Source: Metopolophium dirhodum (taxonomy: Eukaryota > Arthropoda > Insecta > Hemiptera > Aphididae). Taken from it: DNA of 64,000 nucleotides. Positions 26,168-37,903 of the stretch are shown piece by piece; position 1 is the stretch's first letter; the number at the start of each line of letters is the position of its first letter. The notes below the pieces were generated by a model, which saw nothing but the letters and a program-made list of their open reading frames with translations, had not been told where the DNA came from and did not search any database. Made by a program: the position numbers and the translations under genes. Where the stretch lies: positions 9,491,491-9,555,490 of the forward strand of contig NC_083564.1 of assembly GCF_019925205.1 (NCBI RefSeq). Reading direction: 5' to 3'.

Positions 26168-27104
26168 GTAGTTGTACTAAGTATAATATAATATATTAAT
26201 ATATAAGGGTATAATAATAATTATGTATACCTCGACCTCATATTGTATACTTTGAAATTACATTATATAAAATATATGTGCGGCATATTTTATACCACTA
26301 TAATATTGTGTCTATACTTTATTCCCTCTAATATAGTCGAGTATAGTTTATATTATTAATTTTTGTATTATGACCTTTGTAGTTCGTACTATCTCACTGA
26401 TATTATACAGTGGTATTCAGTTCGAAATAACATTATTTAATCACTAAAAGCCTAATACTATGAAATAAATGACATAATATTATTATGGCTCAGCAGTCAG
26501 TACTAATGACTTTAATCTAGAACATGTTATATTAATGCAGCAATTAGGTACCTACTACCTATATACCTACCAATAATTTATAAAAAAAAAGATATTTACA
26601 TTCCTTTCAAAAACAAGACTAATGGTACCTACTTACAAAATAACAAAATATTATAGTTTCGTGTTTTTTTGTAATAATAATATGTAGGTACCATATACCC
26701 ATAATCCATTTAATAGAAATAAGTTTCGTTCTTATAAATTTAATATTATAAGTTTCCTACTGAAATATTAGTACAAATACATATTGTTGAGGTCACAGAT
26801 GTAAATTTTACTTCCAAAAAATTACTAAATGTTGATCAACGACTCATTTTAAGTGCAATTCAATGTATAGATAGGTAATATCGGCGGAACCCGATTGACC
26901 ATGGTCCATATTTTCAACAATCCGATTGTAGCCAGTAGTATACTATTAAATAAGACGTATACTCTTGTACTCTACGTAGGTACATCATACATAATATAAT
27001 TACTCTACAAGTGTAATAATTATTTATTTATTTATAATAGGTATATCCTAATCCTTATGGATAATACTAGATAAACGAGAATACTTGGCATTAGAAACAT
27101 TGTA

Positions 27105-27128
27105 AAGGTTCGAATTGGTCGAACCTTC
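27105..27128. other. Short hairpin
   Basis: AAGGTTCGA and TCGAACCTT flank about 6 bp, giving a 9-bp perfect stem. Confidence 0.6.
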
Positions 27129-28055
27129 TTCGGGGGTTTTTTATTCTTCGTGCATATAAAAAAATGTATAAATGTAAAATTCAGAGTAATAAAGACAATA
27201 TAGGTTAAACTCTTAGGTCAACTTTGAGATAACAATATTCGAGTTAGGAACCAAACGTTTATATTTAATTTCTAAACATTACAATAAATACAATTTAGTA
27301 GGAATACCTACATAGTTAGAAGATTAAAATAATAATGAAAAAACTCAATACCTGCAATAATGCAGAATAAATAATATAACTTATATACCTAGTATAATAA
27401 CCAGTTTAATGAACATTGATTAGGTACATATACTGATATACCTAATACATATGTTCAAAACTATATCAATTTAATAAAAAACAAATTGTGTAATTACTTA
27501 ATAATATTAATAATAATGATTTCATTTAAATTAATTTTTTGAGTAAAAATAACTAAACTTAAAATTGGTATTATTGCATTAATAAATGTTATCAATTTAT
27601 CCATCCGCACTTCCGCAGTAACCTATCTCAAACATGTAATGGAATCTACAAAATGAACGAAAACATTGTCTTGCTTTTAATTTTAATTAAAAATAAAATA
27701 TAAATATAATAATATATGTAATGGCAAGAGGTAGAAAGATGGATAGCAAAGAGTAGAATGTTTGAACTTTTGAAGTATTATTTCTTATCTTTAACTAAAA
27801 AAAATATATAAATAACTCAAATTGAATAAGAATTCCTTTCGTGATCAAAGCTCATAAAGTGAATAGTGAATACCTACTTATAGAATTTAATAAGCAGGAC
27901 ATTATTATATAAAAAAAAATGAAATGAAATGGATAGGTGGTATTAAAAATTCAAAATCATTATATTATCATTTTTATACTAGGTATACATCTATATAATA
28001 TAGAGATATAAGAATAAGGTGGCTATAAAATAATATAATATAGGTAGGTTACGTA

Positions 28056-28085
28056 GATAGAAACGTATTATTATACGTTTCTATC
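28056..28085. other. Perfect 12-bp palindrome arms
   Basis: GATAGAAACGTA, a 6-bp ATTATT-like loop and TACGTTTCTATC form a perfect stem. Confidence 0.75.
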
Positions 28086-28935
28086 ATGGATATTATTATT
28101 ATATATTCGCAAATAAACGTACATATAGACTTAACCAATGGCGTGGGCGATATTTTGGATATAAGAAATAACAATGGATCACTAATATAATATGCTGGTT
28201 ATAAACTTCCTTATCATTTTTCGGACAACTGCCCCCGACCCACACCTCGTATAAACAAAAGTCTCTTCCTATAGGATTAAAATATATGACCTGTATATTT
28301 TTTAGAATTTTAATGAAATATGTACCTACATATAGACTCTATAGTATAGAGTATAAGCTATATTAAGTTGAACTAAATTGACTTGCAATAAAGAAAAAAA
28401 TTTAGTATTGACATTTTTTTTTTACTTATTGGCATGTTATGTTTATTTTAAACAGTTATATAGGTATCTAGTGTTTGTTCACTTTTTGTTGTAAAAATAT
28501 ACATTATTATCCTTTTTAACACTTTTCTTAAGTTTGGTTTCACGTCTGTCTGTGATCAAATCTTGCGCGCTCGATTTGAGGCACTTTTTGAAGATGAAAA
28601 ATTCTGAAAATTGGTATAGACCTTGGTCTTGGATGACAATACAATAATCCGTTGTCATTTTGGGACATGGACCAAAAAAAAAAAAAAGGATTGTCCCCAC
28701 GACGTCGCCGTAATATCTCTCGCAGATATTGAACTTTCTCTCTTCCCCAAAAAAAACCGCAACCTCTTACGAAGCAAGTATAGGCGTGTCCTATCCATTA
28801 TTATAATATCTATGGTAACAACGGTAATTATTACCAAATAACATTATACCGGTATTCTGATATAGGTACCGAAAACACCGGATAACATATTTCTTAAACG
28901 TTTAATAAAAATATTTACTTTCAACTAAAAAGTAG

Positions 28936-29464
28936 AAAATAAAAAATAAAAAAAAAAATTTTAAAAACACACTTTTCCATAAAAACATTTAAAAAAAAAT
29001 TTTAAAAATTGCACTAAAAAGACAAAAATAATTCTCTGTACTTAAAAATAATGAAAAATTTATTGATGAAAAATTTAAAAGTGTGTGGTGCATCATACAA
29101 AACATTAAAAGCCGAGCTAAGTCTCACATACACTTCTTTGTTCAATCCTGTTTATAAGATAGTGACTGGCAGTATATGTCAAGTATAAGAGCAAAATAAT
29201 GAAAAATTTACTGATGAAAAATTTAAAAGCCAAGGAAAGTCTCACATACACTTCTTTGTTCAATCATGTTTATAAGATAGTGACTGGGAATATATGTCAA
29301 GTGTATGAGCACCACACACTTTTAAATTTTTCATCAATAAATTTTTCATTATTTTTAAGTACAGAGAATTATTTTTGTCTTTTTAGTGCAATTTTTAAAA
29401 TTTTTTTTTAAATGTTTTTATGGAAAAGTGTGTTTTTAAAATTTTTTTTTTTATTTTTTATTTT
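28936..29464. mobile_element. Foldback MITE with 156-bp inverted arms that look perfectly matched
   Basis: The left arm (28936-29091) and right arm (29309-29464) are each 156 bp, and by eye I found no mismatch between one and the reverse complement of the other. The arms end at AAAATAAAAAAT outside and GTGTGTGGTGC inside. The 217-bp centre holds two direct copies of an ~85-bp unit (starting 29108 and 29225) with AAGTCTCACATACACTTC and GATAGTGACTGG. A third copy of the inner arm sequence (29195-29229) lies between them. Perfect arms imply a recent insertion or ongoing gene conversion. No coding capacity. A clear target duplication is not visible because both ends are A/T-rich. Confidence 0.85.
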
Positions 29465-30046
29465 ATAATAAGTTTGCCTCATGTTATAGTCACAAAAGTT
29501 TCCCGTCGAGTGGACACCTGACATTATACAATACATAATATAAATTAATTTCCTACGAATAATAATTTATACCATGTATTATAAATATATATTATATAAT
29601 TGAAGAAAGTAACTGTGTAAAATTGAATATAAAGTTCAGAACTTTTTTTAATTCGCAAGGTTATTTTGATAAATAATATAGCAACAATATCGAAGTCAGC
29701 ACATTCATTATGATTGTATAATAATATTAATATATTATATTATACTATCATGTATATAAATACTAAAAATAAAACACTATTCTAAATAATTTTCTAAATT
29801 TATCATATTATTATGATTTCGTATTCTGTTATTTATTGAAATAATTATTTAGGTAAATTATGAGACCATAGTTAAAACAAATAAGGGTTTTAAAGCTATA
29901 GTTAATAATATATACCTTGCTAATCTAGCACTAATCTAGCATAAGATTCATAAGAATGGCTTTGATTTTTCTAGAAAAAAAATAATAACAAAATATTAGA
30001 ATAGTGTTAAAAAATTACTAGGTATTTATAATATATAAGTATAGAT
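29465..30046. other. AT-rich DNA between two mobile elements
   Basis: Nothing recognisable apart from a GC-richer scrap at 29470-29520. Confidence 0.5.
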
Positions 30047-30647
30047 CAGTCATTCTCAAAGTGGGCGATAGCGCCCCCTAATGGGCGTTGGTGGTCTTCA
30101 GGGGGGCGGTAGGATGCCCGAAGGAATTTTGGGGGCGTTGAGTTAGGTTTAGGGGGCGATACAAAAAATTATATATATAAATATTATAATTATATTATAT
30201 TAAAAAAAGTCTCATTTATATATTTATACATATATTAATACAAAATGTAATATAGTAAATCTATATTTATTAAAACAAAATCCTTTTTCAATTTATAAAT
30301 TTTATATTTTGAATTCATAACTTTTTTAGCATGATTTTAATAAAAATAATTTTAATGTGAATAATTTTAATTATAAATGTTTCGTTTTAATAAAAATACT
30401 TTTAAGTATGAAAAAGTATGCGTTTAAATTGCTGTCATCCAAAAAGCTAATTTAAAATGTATGTTAGAACTCAGAAATTAGATATAGCATATTTATATAT
30501 TATAAATTGTAATATATATTTTTAAAAGACATAACAGATGCTAAGTTAATTTTTTTTTGGGGGGGGGGGTGGTGGTGGGGGGGGGGGCGCTAGAAAATTT
30601 TTGATTCTCAAAGTGGGCGTTGGATGATATAAGTTTGAGAACCTATG
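30047..30647. mobile_element. Non-autonomous hAT-type element, 601 bp
   Basis: It is flanked by an 8-bp direct duplication GTATAGAT (30039-30046 and 30648-30655), the size made by hAT transposases. The ends CAGTCATTCTCAAAG and, reversed, CATAGGTTCTCAAAC agree at about 11 of 15 positions and resemble the CAGxGGTTCTCAAA ends of many hAT elements. The subterminal regions are G-rich (GGGGGGCGGTAGG on the left, a long G run at 30560-30590 on the right). The words ATTCTCAAAGTGGGCG occur near both ends in the same orientation. The middle is AT-rich with no transposase. Confidence 0.85.
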
Positions 30648-32024
30648 GTATAGATAGTATACTTAGCGACCTAATTTAATTAATTCATATGCAACGTTAG
30701 GTATCTATTATATTATAATATGTCTTCATCTTGTGTAGCTTTAGGTTTACGAGTGATGTTAAAAAATACCCCTCACATTCCAATTTTATTTTTTTCTATT
30801 ATTTACAACTTAGACATAACAATTATGTTCTATTCAGTTATTTAAATACTAAGAATATCATTATGCAAACACGAAATTTATGGCATCTCACTAATTATCT
30901 CACCATCGGTTAAGATACCCGACACCCGGTGCTATAATGTAATTTTGTTCTTAAAAATACACTCAACGGGAATAATGATCCTGTCCTAAATAATAAACCA
31001 AATTTGATTTTTTTTTAATTCATAGACGAAAATATTACACAGTCTACATTTAAATCCGTTTATCAATATTTTAATCTCAAACTTTATAAAATGTCTTTTT
31101 AAGCTTTTATCTATTATTGTATACCATTATTTGAAATAAAATAAAAATATAAAGTTAGTAAAAACTAAAAAGTCATATTTTTTCGGATTAACAAAAAAGC
31201 GGTTGCCAAATCCAACAATTTTACGAGGCCTTAGGTTTTTCCTGTGAAAAATAATTTATGTTAATATAATACACCGTACCAATCCTTCCTCCCCTAAAAT
31301 ATATATCAAGCATTAGATTAGTGGAAAAATACTATAGTTAACGAGACAACTAAAATAAAAATATAATTATAGAATAATTGCGGAAAATTTGGAAAACCGT
31401 CACCGGTCCCCTAACGCGGTTTGGAAATAAACACCTGCTTATTGGGTATTGACGTTCCTTTTGTTAATAAATAAATTATCAGACTTTTAGATGGAACAAC
31501 ATAATAGTTCAAAATATATTCCAAAACTTTAAAAACTGCAAAATATTACAATAGTAGGTTAACAACCTACTTAAAAACATTGACAAAGCTCGTTGCCAGT
31601 AAGTACAAAATTTAAAATGAAGATAGTGTTAATATGTATTTTTACTACTTTATAATATTGATAAATGGAATGGTAGTCATAACTTATAAATGTCTAATTT
31701 ACTCTTATGTATTAAAAATATCGCATGTAACTTGGACATATCCATTTAAAGTATAGCACTCTGCAATTCGTGCAAAAATGTTATTTATGCAAGTGATTTG
31801 GATAGACCAACATTGTGTTATTCAATAGGTAGCCAGCCAATATTATAATGAAAAAAGGTTATTTTAGGTTCTATTACATTTTAACCAAAGTAATTACATT
31901 TTGTATAAGTTTTCTTTTTTATTTATGTGAATTGCGTTTTTAAGTTTTATAATACCTAGTTAATATTACAAATTATAATGCATGATTGGGATTCTGGATT
32001 GTAGATAATATATTCGATTGTTAA
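30648..32024. other. AT-rich interval without a supported gene
   Basis: Patches at 31190-31250 and 31380-31440 (AAAACCGTCACCGGTCCCC) are less AT-rich but carry no long frame. The rest shows nothing. Confidence 0.5.
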
Positions 32025-32303
32025 GAGTCTCTTTGTCTTCTTCAAACCCATAACATTGCAAATTGTACGATTAGCTCTGTTAGTTTAAAAATTAGAGTGA
32101 ATTGACCTCCTATAAAATTTAAAGGTATGATTATTATATAGTGAACCTCATAGGTTTTTTTTTATATTTTAATTTTAAAGCAAGTTATGAGTATTTTAAA
32201 CTAACAGAGGTAAGCGTGATCTGCTGAGTGTACAATTTGCAATGTTATGGCCGTTATGGGTTTATAGAGAGAGATAACACATGCGGGTGTAGCGCCCTAA
32301 TAT
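32025..32303. mobile_element. Hairpin MITE, family member 1
   Basis: Inverted arms include AACATTGCAAATTGTAC (32053-32069) facing its exact complement at 32230-32246, and CTCTGTTAGTTTAAAA (32075-32090) facing 32194-32209. AAACCCATAAC also pairs outside these. The right end, read in reverse, is AGGGCGCTACACCCGCATG followed by TGTTATCTC, which matches the ends of the element at 52096-52584. The left terminus seems eroded. Confidence 0.7.
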
Positions 32304-33049
32304 TTCTTATTTACCTATATAGTAATTTAGTAATTTAGTAGTTTAAATCATGATATGATAAATAATTTATGTATTTAATACTCTCAAAATAATTATTGTA
32401 ACAATTTTAGTTTAATCAAAAATACTTTTTAAGTGAACAATACAATTTTTAATAATTTGGCTGGAAGTTATAATTTACAGCATATTATTATAATATATGA
32501 GTGCATAATATATTGTCTGAGAAGTGAAGTTCTTAGTGAAGTTTCTCAGATATTTTCATCCGTAAAGTTAGTTAGTTAGACAATTTTTACTTTATGGTTT
32601 CATAATTATATTAAAAGAATTAAACAACAAGTTTAACAGGTAATTCAGTAATTGTATTCCATCAAGTTCAGTGTTCACACTAACTATATAGCTAGCTGTA
32701 TATAATATAATATTTATATTTAGAGAAAGACCTAATGATATAAAGTAAAGGAAAGGAAAAAGTGAGCATTCAACTTTTTGAAACGTGAATATTGTGACAA
32801 AAGCGTCGATCGTTCCGGTGTACGCAATTTGGGTAGTAAAAGTTTCAGACTTCGAGTAGTGTGCGTCGAACATGCACCGTTGTGTTGTACAAAAAAAAAG
32901 TACGTGCACGAGATAATGTATCGGCGGAACAAAAGTCTGAGATTGTTATTATTAATTATTTTTTCGACTCATTATGCAACATAATACGGTTTGAGTATAA
33001 TTATTAGTTTCTGTTCTTCGAGTGCCATTAAAACAGGATTTTCAAAGTT
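32304..33049. other. Interval without a supported gene
   Basis: A CpG-richer patch at 32770-32930 is open for 60-105 codons in several frames on both strands, none with a domain. It may be part of the promoter-like region that follows. Confidence 0.35.
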
Positions 33050-33530
33050 TAACGGATATACCTCCTATAGTTGTATAACTTATGTGCGCCGTGCCATTGC
33101 CGGCGTCGTCGTCGTTGTGTGTTTTGCTTCTCATCCAAACTACCAAGTACGATAATTATTTATCGGTATATATATTATTATAATAATATATATTTCCGAC
33201 GGGCGACGGCCAGCAATTATTTGTTGCCAAAACCGCGTGATAATAATAATATTATTATATGATAATGACAATAAATAACCTGACCCCGCAGGGTCGTTCC
33301 GGCCGATAAATCGGACTACGACATTATTTTCAGCCGTACGATTGCGGCGAGTGACGTGTCAGCTCCTCCACTATACGGCGCTACAACTCCATTACTCGGC
33401 ATTATAATATATTTTATACGGCCGACAGTTGTTGCGTGTATTGTGTACATGTGGAACGAAATGGTACTCATCATCGTAACGACAACGGTGCGCAGCGTTC
33501 GACGCGATGACGTCACGTGGCGATAACGGT
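33050..33530. promoter_or_regulatory. CpG-rich block with overlapping CRE and E-box
   Basis: CpG-rich patches at 33085-33130 and 33270-33530 lie in AT-rich DNA. The second ends with TGACGTCA (33508-33515) overlapping CACGTG (33514-33519). These are a full CRE half-pair and a USF/Myc-type E-box, both typical of promoters near the start site. No coding exon with splice sites is seen. Direction of transcription is unknown. Confidence 0.4.
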
Positions 33531-34689
33531 GACTAATATTGTAGTATGGAATTTATGGTGACGAAACTTTATCATCTAGATATAAATGTTTAATCATTTT
33601 TGGTCTTATCTAGATCAATTATAAGTTATAAGTTATGATGATATGTATTTTAAAATAATCATAATATGACCATCAAACGTTTGTATTGTATAGTTTGGCG
33701 GACGCACAATAAAAATCCGTTGTCTTACACACTTAGGTACAGGTAGATAATTTATTCCCAAGTAAAACTGATGTAGTGACGACATACTTCACTCACAACG
33801 TATAGTTGAAACCGCAAGGCTGTTATACCTATCATTTCAATCGATCATCGATGACTCGAATGGATATTTTACATATAATATTGTCTATTGAGGATACAAT
33901 TATCCGTGTTTTGACGGTAACTGTTTTTTAATAGGTAATTCGAATTTGAATATAAAATAAATAAGTTGTTAGGTGATATTATACAAATTACGAAAAATAA
34001 CAATTTATCAACAATTATTTCTTATTAAGAAACAAATATGTAGTAGGTACTTATACTTACCTTAATTTTAATCACGTAAGGCGCAGTGACAAACGACGAT
34101 ATTATGTAGTGAATTAAGTATGACTGCAGGTTTACGCCATATTACCCCTATTATGTTTATAAGATTAGCCGAGATAATATTATATAATATTGTTATCATC
34201 TTAAATAATAACTCGTATTATTTCACTTCCTTATCTAGATAAATGTACTAGTCGTATTTTGAATTTGTCATAATATTTATCTACATAATGTGCCAGTAGC
34301 TATATGTAAATATTATATCTTGGATATCAAATTATTGACTTATTATATTATATAATATATATATATACATATTTTTAATTTTCAATTGTTTTTCTAAGTT
34401 TCCGACAAAACTTTTATTTGTAGTATTGTATTGTATTATAATCTTATTATTAATTTTATAATTACCCAATTAATCATAATAATAATAGTAATAATAATAA
34501 TAATTATAATAGTACCTATATAGTATATAGGCGTGTTATAGGTATTGATTTTATTAAGACATAAAATGTTTATATTCACATTATATAATGCGAAAAAAAA
34601 TGCTAATCTTGATTCGCTGTACGAGATAAATGATAGTATTTCGATTATATTGTGGAGCATGCGGCGTTTCAATGTTAATATTATATTAT
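33531..34689. other. AT-rich interval
   Basis: Simple AAT-type repeats occur at 34475-34510. No gene is seen. Confidence 0.5.
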
Positions 34690-35000
34690 ATATTATGTCG
34701 GGGGCGCAAATCCGTCGGGGTTTAAGAAGGTCTAAGCGCCGCCGTGCCGCCACAGTCGACGCCACTGCGACCGCCGACCGCCGACGCGACCACTATCACT
34801 CTCACAGACCTTTTAAAAGGAATACGCGCTTATTACGAGCCAGCTCTTCCGACCTACTGTTACTGTGACTTCATAAAATATTTATGCGTTTTTGTGGATG
34901 TAAAAAAACCCGCCCTCGTCGTTTTATATGCCACTATGTTGTATAATAGTAGTGGCACTCTTGTTCCACGCCAGCTTAAAATCATTTCAAGGAGAGTGTG
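34690..35000 (+). other. CpG-rich block with an unassigned 85-codon frame
   Basis: The frame from ATG at 34744 to TGA at 34999-35001 reads MPPQSTPLRPPTADATTITL, then TDLLKGIRAYYEPALPTYCY and VDVKKPALVVLYATMLYNSS, ending RQLKIISRRV. Its middle and end look more like protein than noise, and it overlaps a second open plus-strand frame only in its Arg-rich start. I recognise no family. It could be a small unknown gene, an exon or a transposon scrap. There is no good Kozak context and no clear TATA, although TTTTAAAAGG lies inside the frame. Confidence 0.3.
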
Positions 35001-36367
35001 ACCGATTTATTTTTCACGTTTCTATTAAAAACACTTTTAAACATTAAAACGCACGGGATACGTTGTTATTGAGTACCTGCGTTAATGTAATATATTCGTG
35101 GCTTAACATATTTTTCAAATTTTCTTTTTTTTTTGTTTCCTGTATATATATATTAGGTTATATTAGTGATGATAGGCATTTATTATACCCACCAGCTATC
35201 GTTAACTAATCAGTGGTTTTCATTAATAAATATTTTATATTTTTTTTTATAACCTATGATTATAGGTGCAATTAGTAATTATTTCTCAATAACTTTATAT
35301 TTAATATTGTATAATAATATTGTTATTTATTTTTATTTAAATAAATCCGCTGAAACAGAGGCCAATTGAGTGATATTCGCACTATTAAATTACATAATAA
35401 AAAAATACATAAAACTAGATGACACGTTGGGTTAGAGTTATTGGCGGCGATGATGAATTTGATTGAGTCGGAACTAGAGTATAATCTTATTTAGTCAGCT
35501 ACTCAGCTAGGAATTCATAAAAATGATTTATTGCTATACTTGTCATTACACAATTCAAAGTTATTTAATCTATATTATGGTGTATAATATATTATATAAA
35601 TGAGAAACTATAGCCTACGATATTAAAATAAATTATGCAAAAAAAAGTAAAGGTCAGAAATGTATGGATTATCTAGGACCTAAAGCGTTAAATTCCCTTT
35701 AGGCTTTACTTACTTTAAATCTTAATAACAAAAAATATCTAAGAACTAATTCTATAAGAAATGTAAATATATATCTTAATAAAATACTATTGTGAGCAAT
35801 GAACTATTTATATTTATATTGTATTTATATATATGTATTTTTGTATTTATGTTTACTTTGTATAGAACCTATCTCTTTTGTTTTTCATGTGATCTTTTCC
35901 TTATGTTTGTATCTATAATCAATAATATTTTATATATTTATATGTTTTTTATTTAATAAGTGTTTAATTGCTATTTTAGAAATTAAATTATACAATCTAA
36001 GATTCTCCACATATGCACTACTATAACTCTCAACTTCCAACACAAGCCTTATTGTGAGCACAGGAGGTTGATAAACCATATAATTACTATTATTGTTAAA
36101 TTGTTAAAATGTCTAAATTTCTAATTTATATAAATGGTATATTATATACAAATACATCGTATAATATACGATTCAAAATACAATTATGAAAATCGTACGT
36201 AATATATGTCTGACTACAAAAAACGTTTAATGGTTCACATAAATGTTTGACAAAAATTCAACAACTAAGACATAAACTCAATAAAACGTATCAAATTGAA
36301 CAAATCGAACTCAATAATGCAATCTCATGGCTTGAAAAATCTACAACTACTCGTGGTAAGTATATTG
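35001..36367. other. AT-rich interval leading to the inverted duplication
   Basis: Mostly noise. At 36230-36360 a frame reads QQLRHKLNKTYQIEQIELNN then AISWLEKSTTTRGKYIAR, running into the left arm described next. The gene fragment therefore starts about 130 bp before the duplicated part. Confidence 0.45.
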
Positions 36368-36935
36368 CCCGGTGTCTCGTGACGAAAATAAAATTGAGAG
36401 TCACGATATTAATGACGTAAAGGAAGTTATTCAACGATTAATTACACATAAACCATCCAACAATCAAGATACACTGCAGACAATTCTATGAGCATCAATA
36501 ACATAGCAAAAGTTGATAATGAAACTGACGTCAACGATAAAGATAACATAGGGTACATCCCAAATCCTAAAAGCAATTATCAAAACGGAAATAATCAAAA
36601 TTCCAGACTAAGGAAATATATTAGAGGTAATTAGGCAAACGTATGCTCGTTTAATCGATTTTTGCCGGTTGTGAAAATGTGGTCCCTAAAACTGTTTAGG
36701 GATATTATGTTGGAGACGATTAAAATGGTGTACTTACGTGATATTTATGGTTATTCGTTGTTCCAGGACAATTGGAAAAATACAATATATCGAGCAGTAT
36801 TCAAACTGTTGAAGAAATCGATTTTCGTCCAGATTAAAGTAAACAATGAAGACGGCGAAACGTCTATAGATTTATTATTATTTCGTCGTTCTGGCTATGG
36901 ACGCAATTCACGTTGTGTTTCTTCAATATGCACCT
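36368..36935 (+). pseudogene. Left copy of an inverted gene-fragment duplication
   Basis: The reading ENKIESHDINDVKEVIQRLI then THKPSNNQDTLQ matches the right copy read on the minus strand (EDKIESHDINDVKAINEVIR then KLITNKPSNN). After this first exon-like part a region that resembles an intron follows, then a second exon-like part containing SSIQTVEEIDFRP. Frames are broken by stops after each part, and exon-like parts are separated by sequence conserved in both copies. This means the duplicated unit was genomic DNA, not a processed transcript. The original protein is not one I recognise. The fragment upstream (36230-36360) adds a predicted coiled, Gln/Leu-rich segment. Confidence 0.55.
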
Positions 36936-37289
36936 GATCCTGGTGGCCATTGGTTTGATCGCCAGCAATTTTTCGAACCTCTGTGCGGCGAACTACAAGA
37001 CGTGCTTGTGTTCTTTGACACCGTCAATGTAGGGGTGGTATTGGCGTGCATATCCTTTGTCTATTACATCCTTAACATATGTGCACCTGCAGGGACCCAG
37101 AATAAATTGCTGTTTGAAATCGGTCCTTGGACGATGGACGCAATTGAGGTTTTATCAGTCACATACAAACGGCACAATATGTGATATGGCTGACAATTTT
37201 ACTTTTGCAATGTAAATTATGTGTGTATTCTTATCTTAATTATTTTAAGTTTTTTTAATTCACAGTGGTCTGATGAGGTCGCTGCACAC
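36936..37289. other. Spacer of the inverted duplication with an open frame
   Basis: A 95-codon plus-strand frame (36897-37184) reads through the spacer, including YAPDPGGHWFDRQQFFEPLC and ELQDVLVFFDTVNVG. On the other strand the same DNA reads RCTYVKDVIDKGYARQYHPY then IDGVKEHKHVL before a stop. Both look protein-like, so ancestry is likely coding, but I cannot decide the strand. The minus-strand reading is loosely retroelement-like. Confidence 0.3.
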
Positions 37290-37903
37290 GGCCACCATGG
37301 TGATGTCAAGCAGCACTTGCACAGAAGCGTCTTAAAGAAACAAACGTGAATGGTGACCGCGGTATAACTAGAACGACAAAATAATAATAAATCTGTAGAC
37401 GTTACGCCGTCTTTGTTGTTTGGACGAAAATCAATTTCTTCGACTGTTTGGATACTGCTGGGTATGCCGGGTATGGGTTTATTGTATTTCCCGTATATTC
37501 TGGTTTAATATCGGACAAAGAATAACCATAAATATAATTTTAACCGTCTCCAACATTGTATTATTAAAGAGTTTTAGGGACCAAATTTTCACAACAGGCA
37601 AAAATCAATTAAACTTACCCCTCTAATCGTTTTTTTTTTAATTTACGCCCGGAATTTCGATTATTTCTGTTTCAATTTCCATCGGGCTTTGGGATGTATA
37701 ATGTTATCTTTATCACTCACGTTGGTTTCATAGTCCACTTTCGCAATTTTATTGATATCTGGAGAATTTGCTGCAGTTTCTCTTGATACATTGTTGGATG
37801 GTTTATTTGTAATTAATTTTCGAATAACTTCATTTATGGCTTTACGTCATTAATATCGTGACTCTCAATTTTGTCTTCGTCACAAGCGCGAAGTACCAGC
37901 CGC
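37290..37903 (-). pseudogene. Right copy of the inverted gene-fragment duplication
   Basis: Read on the minus strand from 37903 it gives the first exon-like part, with EDKIESHDINDVKAINEVIR and VDYETNVSDKDNI. A preserved GTAAGT donor follows (in GAGGGGTAAGTTTAATTG), and then, after ATTAAACCAG, a second part reading YGKYNKPIPGIPSSIQTVEE then IDFRPNNKDGVTSTDLLLF. This copy keeps more of the reading frame than the left one, so the second exon of the parental gene probably contained that sequence. Similarity to the left arm is roughly three-quarters to four-fifths of bases by eye. Family unknown. Confidence 0.55.

Larger units (their letters stand above)
26168..28935. other. AT-rich interval with two short hairpins and a GC-richer patch
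   Basis: TAGGTACC words are very frequent at 26540-26700. A patch at 28560-28840 contains CCCCACGACGTCGCCGTAAT and TCTCGCAG. It is open for about 70 codons on both strands, typical of a repeat rather than a gene. No exon is supported. Confidence 0.4.

Noticed and set aside
27105..27128. tRNA T-arm (GGTTCGAATT-like word)
   Set aside because: No acceptor stem, anticodon arm or D-arm lies around it; it is just a 9-bp hairpin.
34436..34765. 109-codon minus-strand frame
   Set aside because: Its C-terminal half is encoded by AAT-type simple repeat, and the N-terminal half shadows the plus-strand frame.
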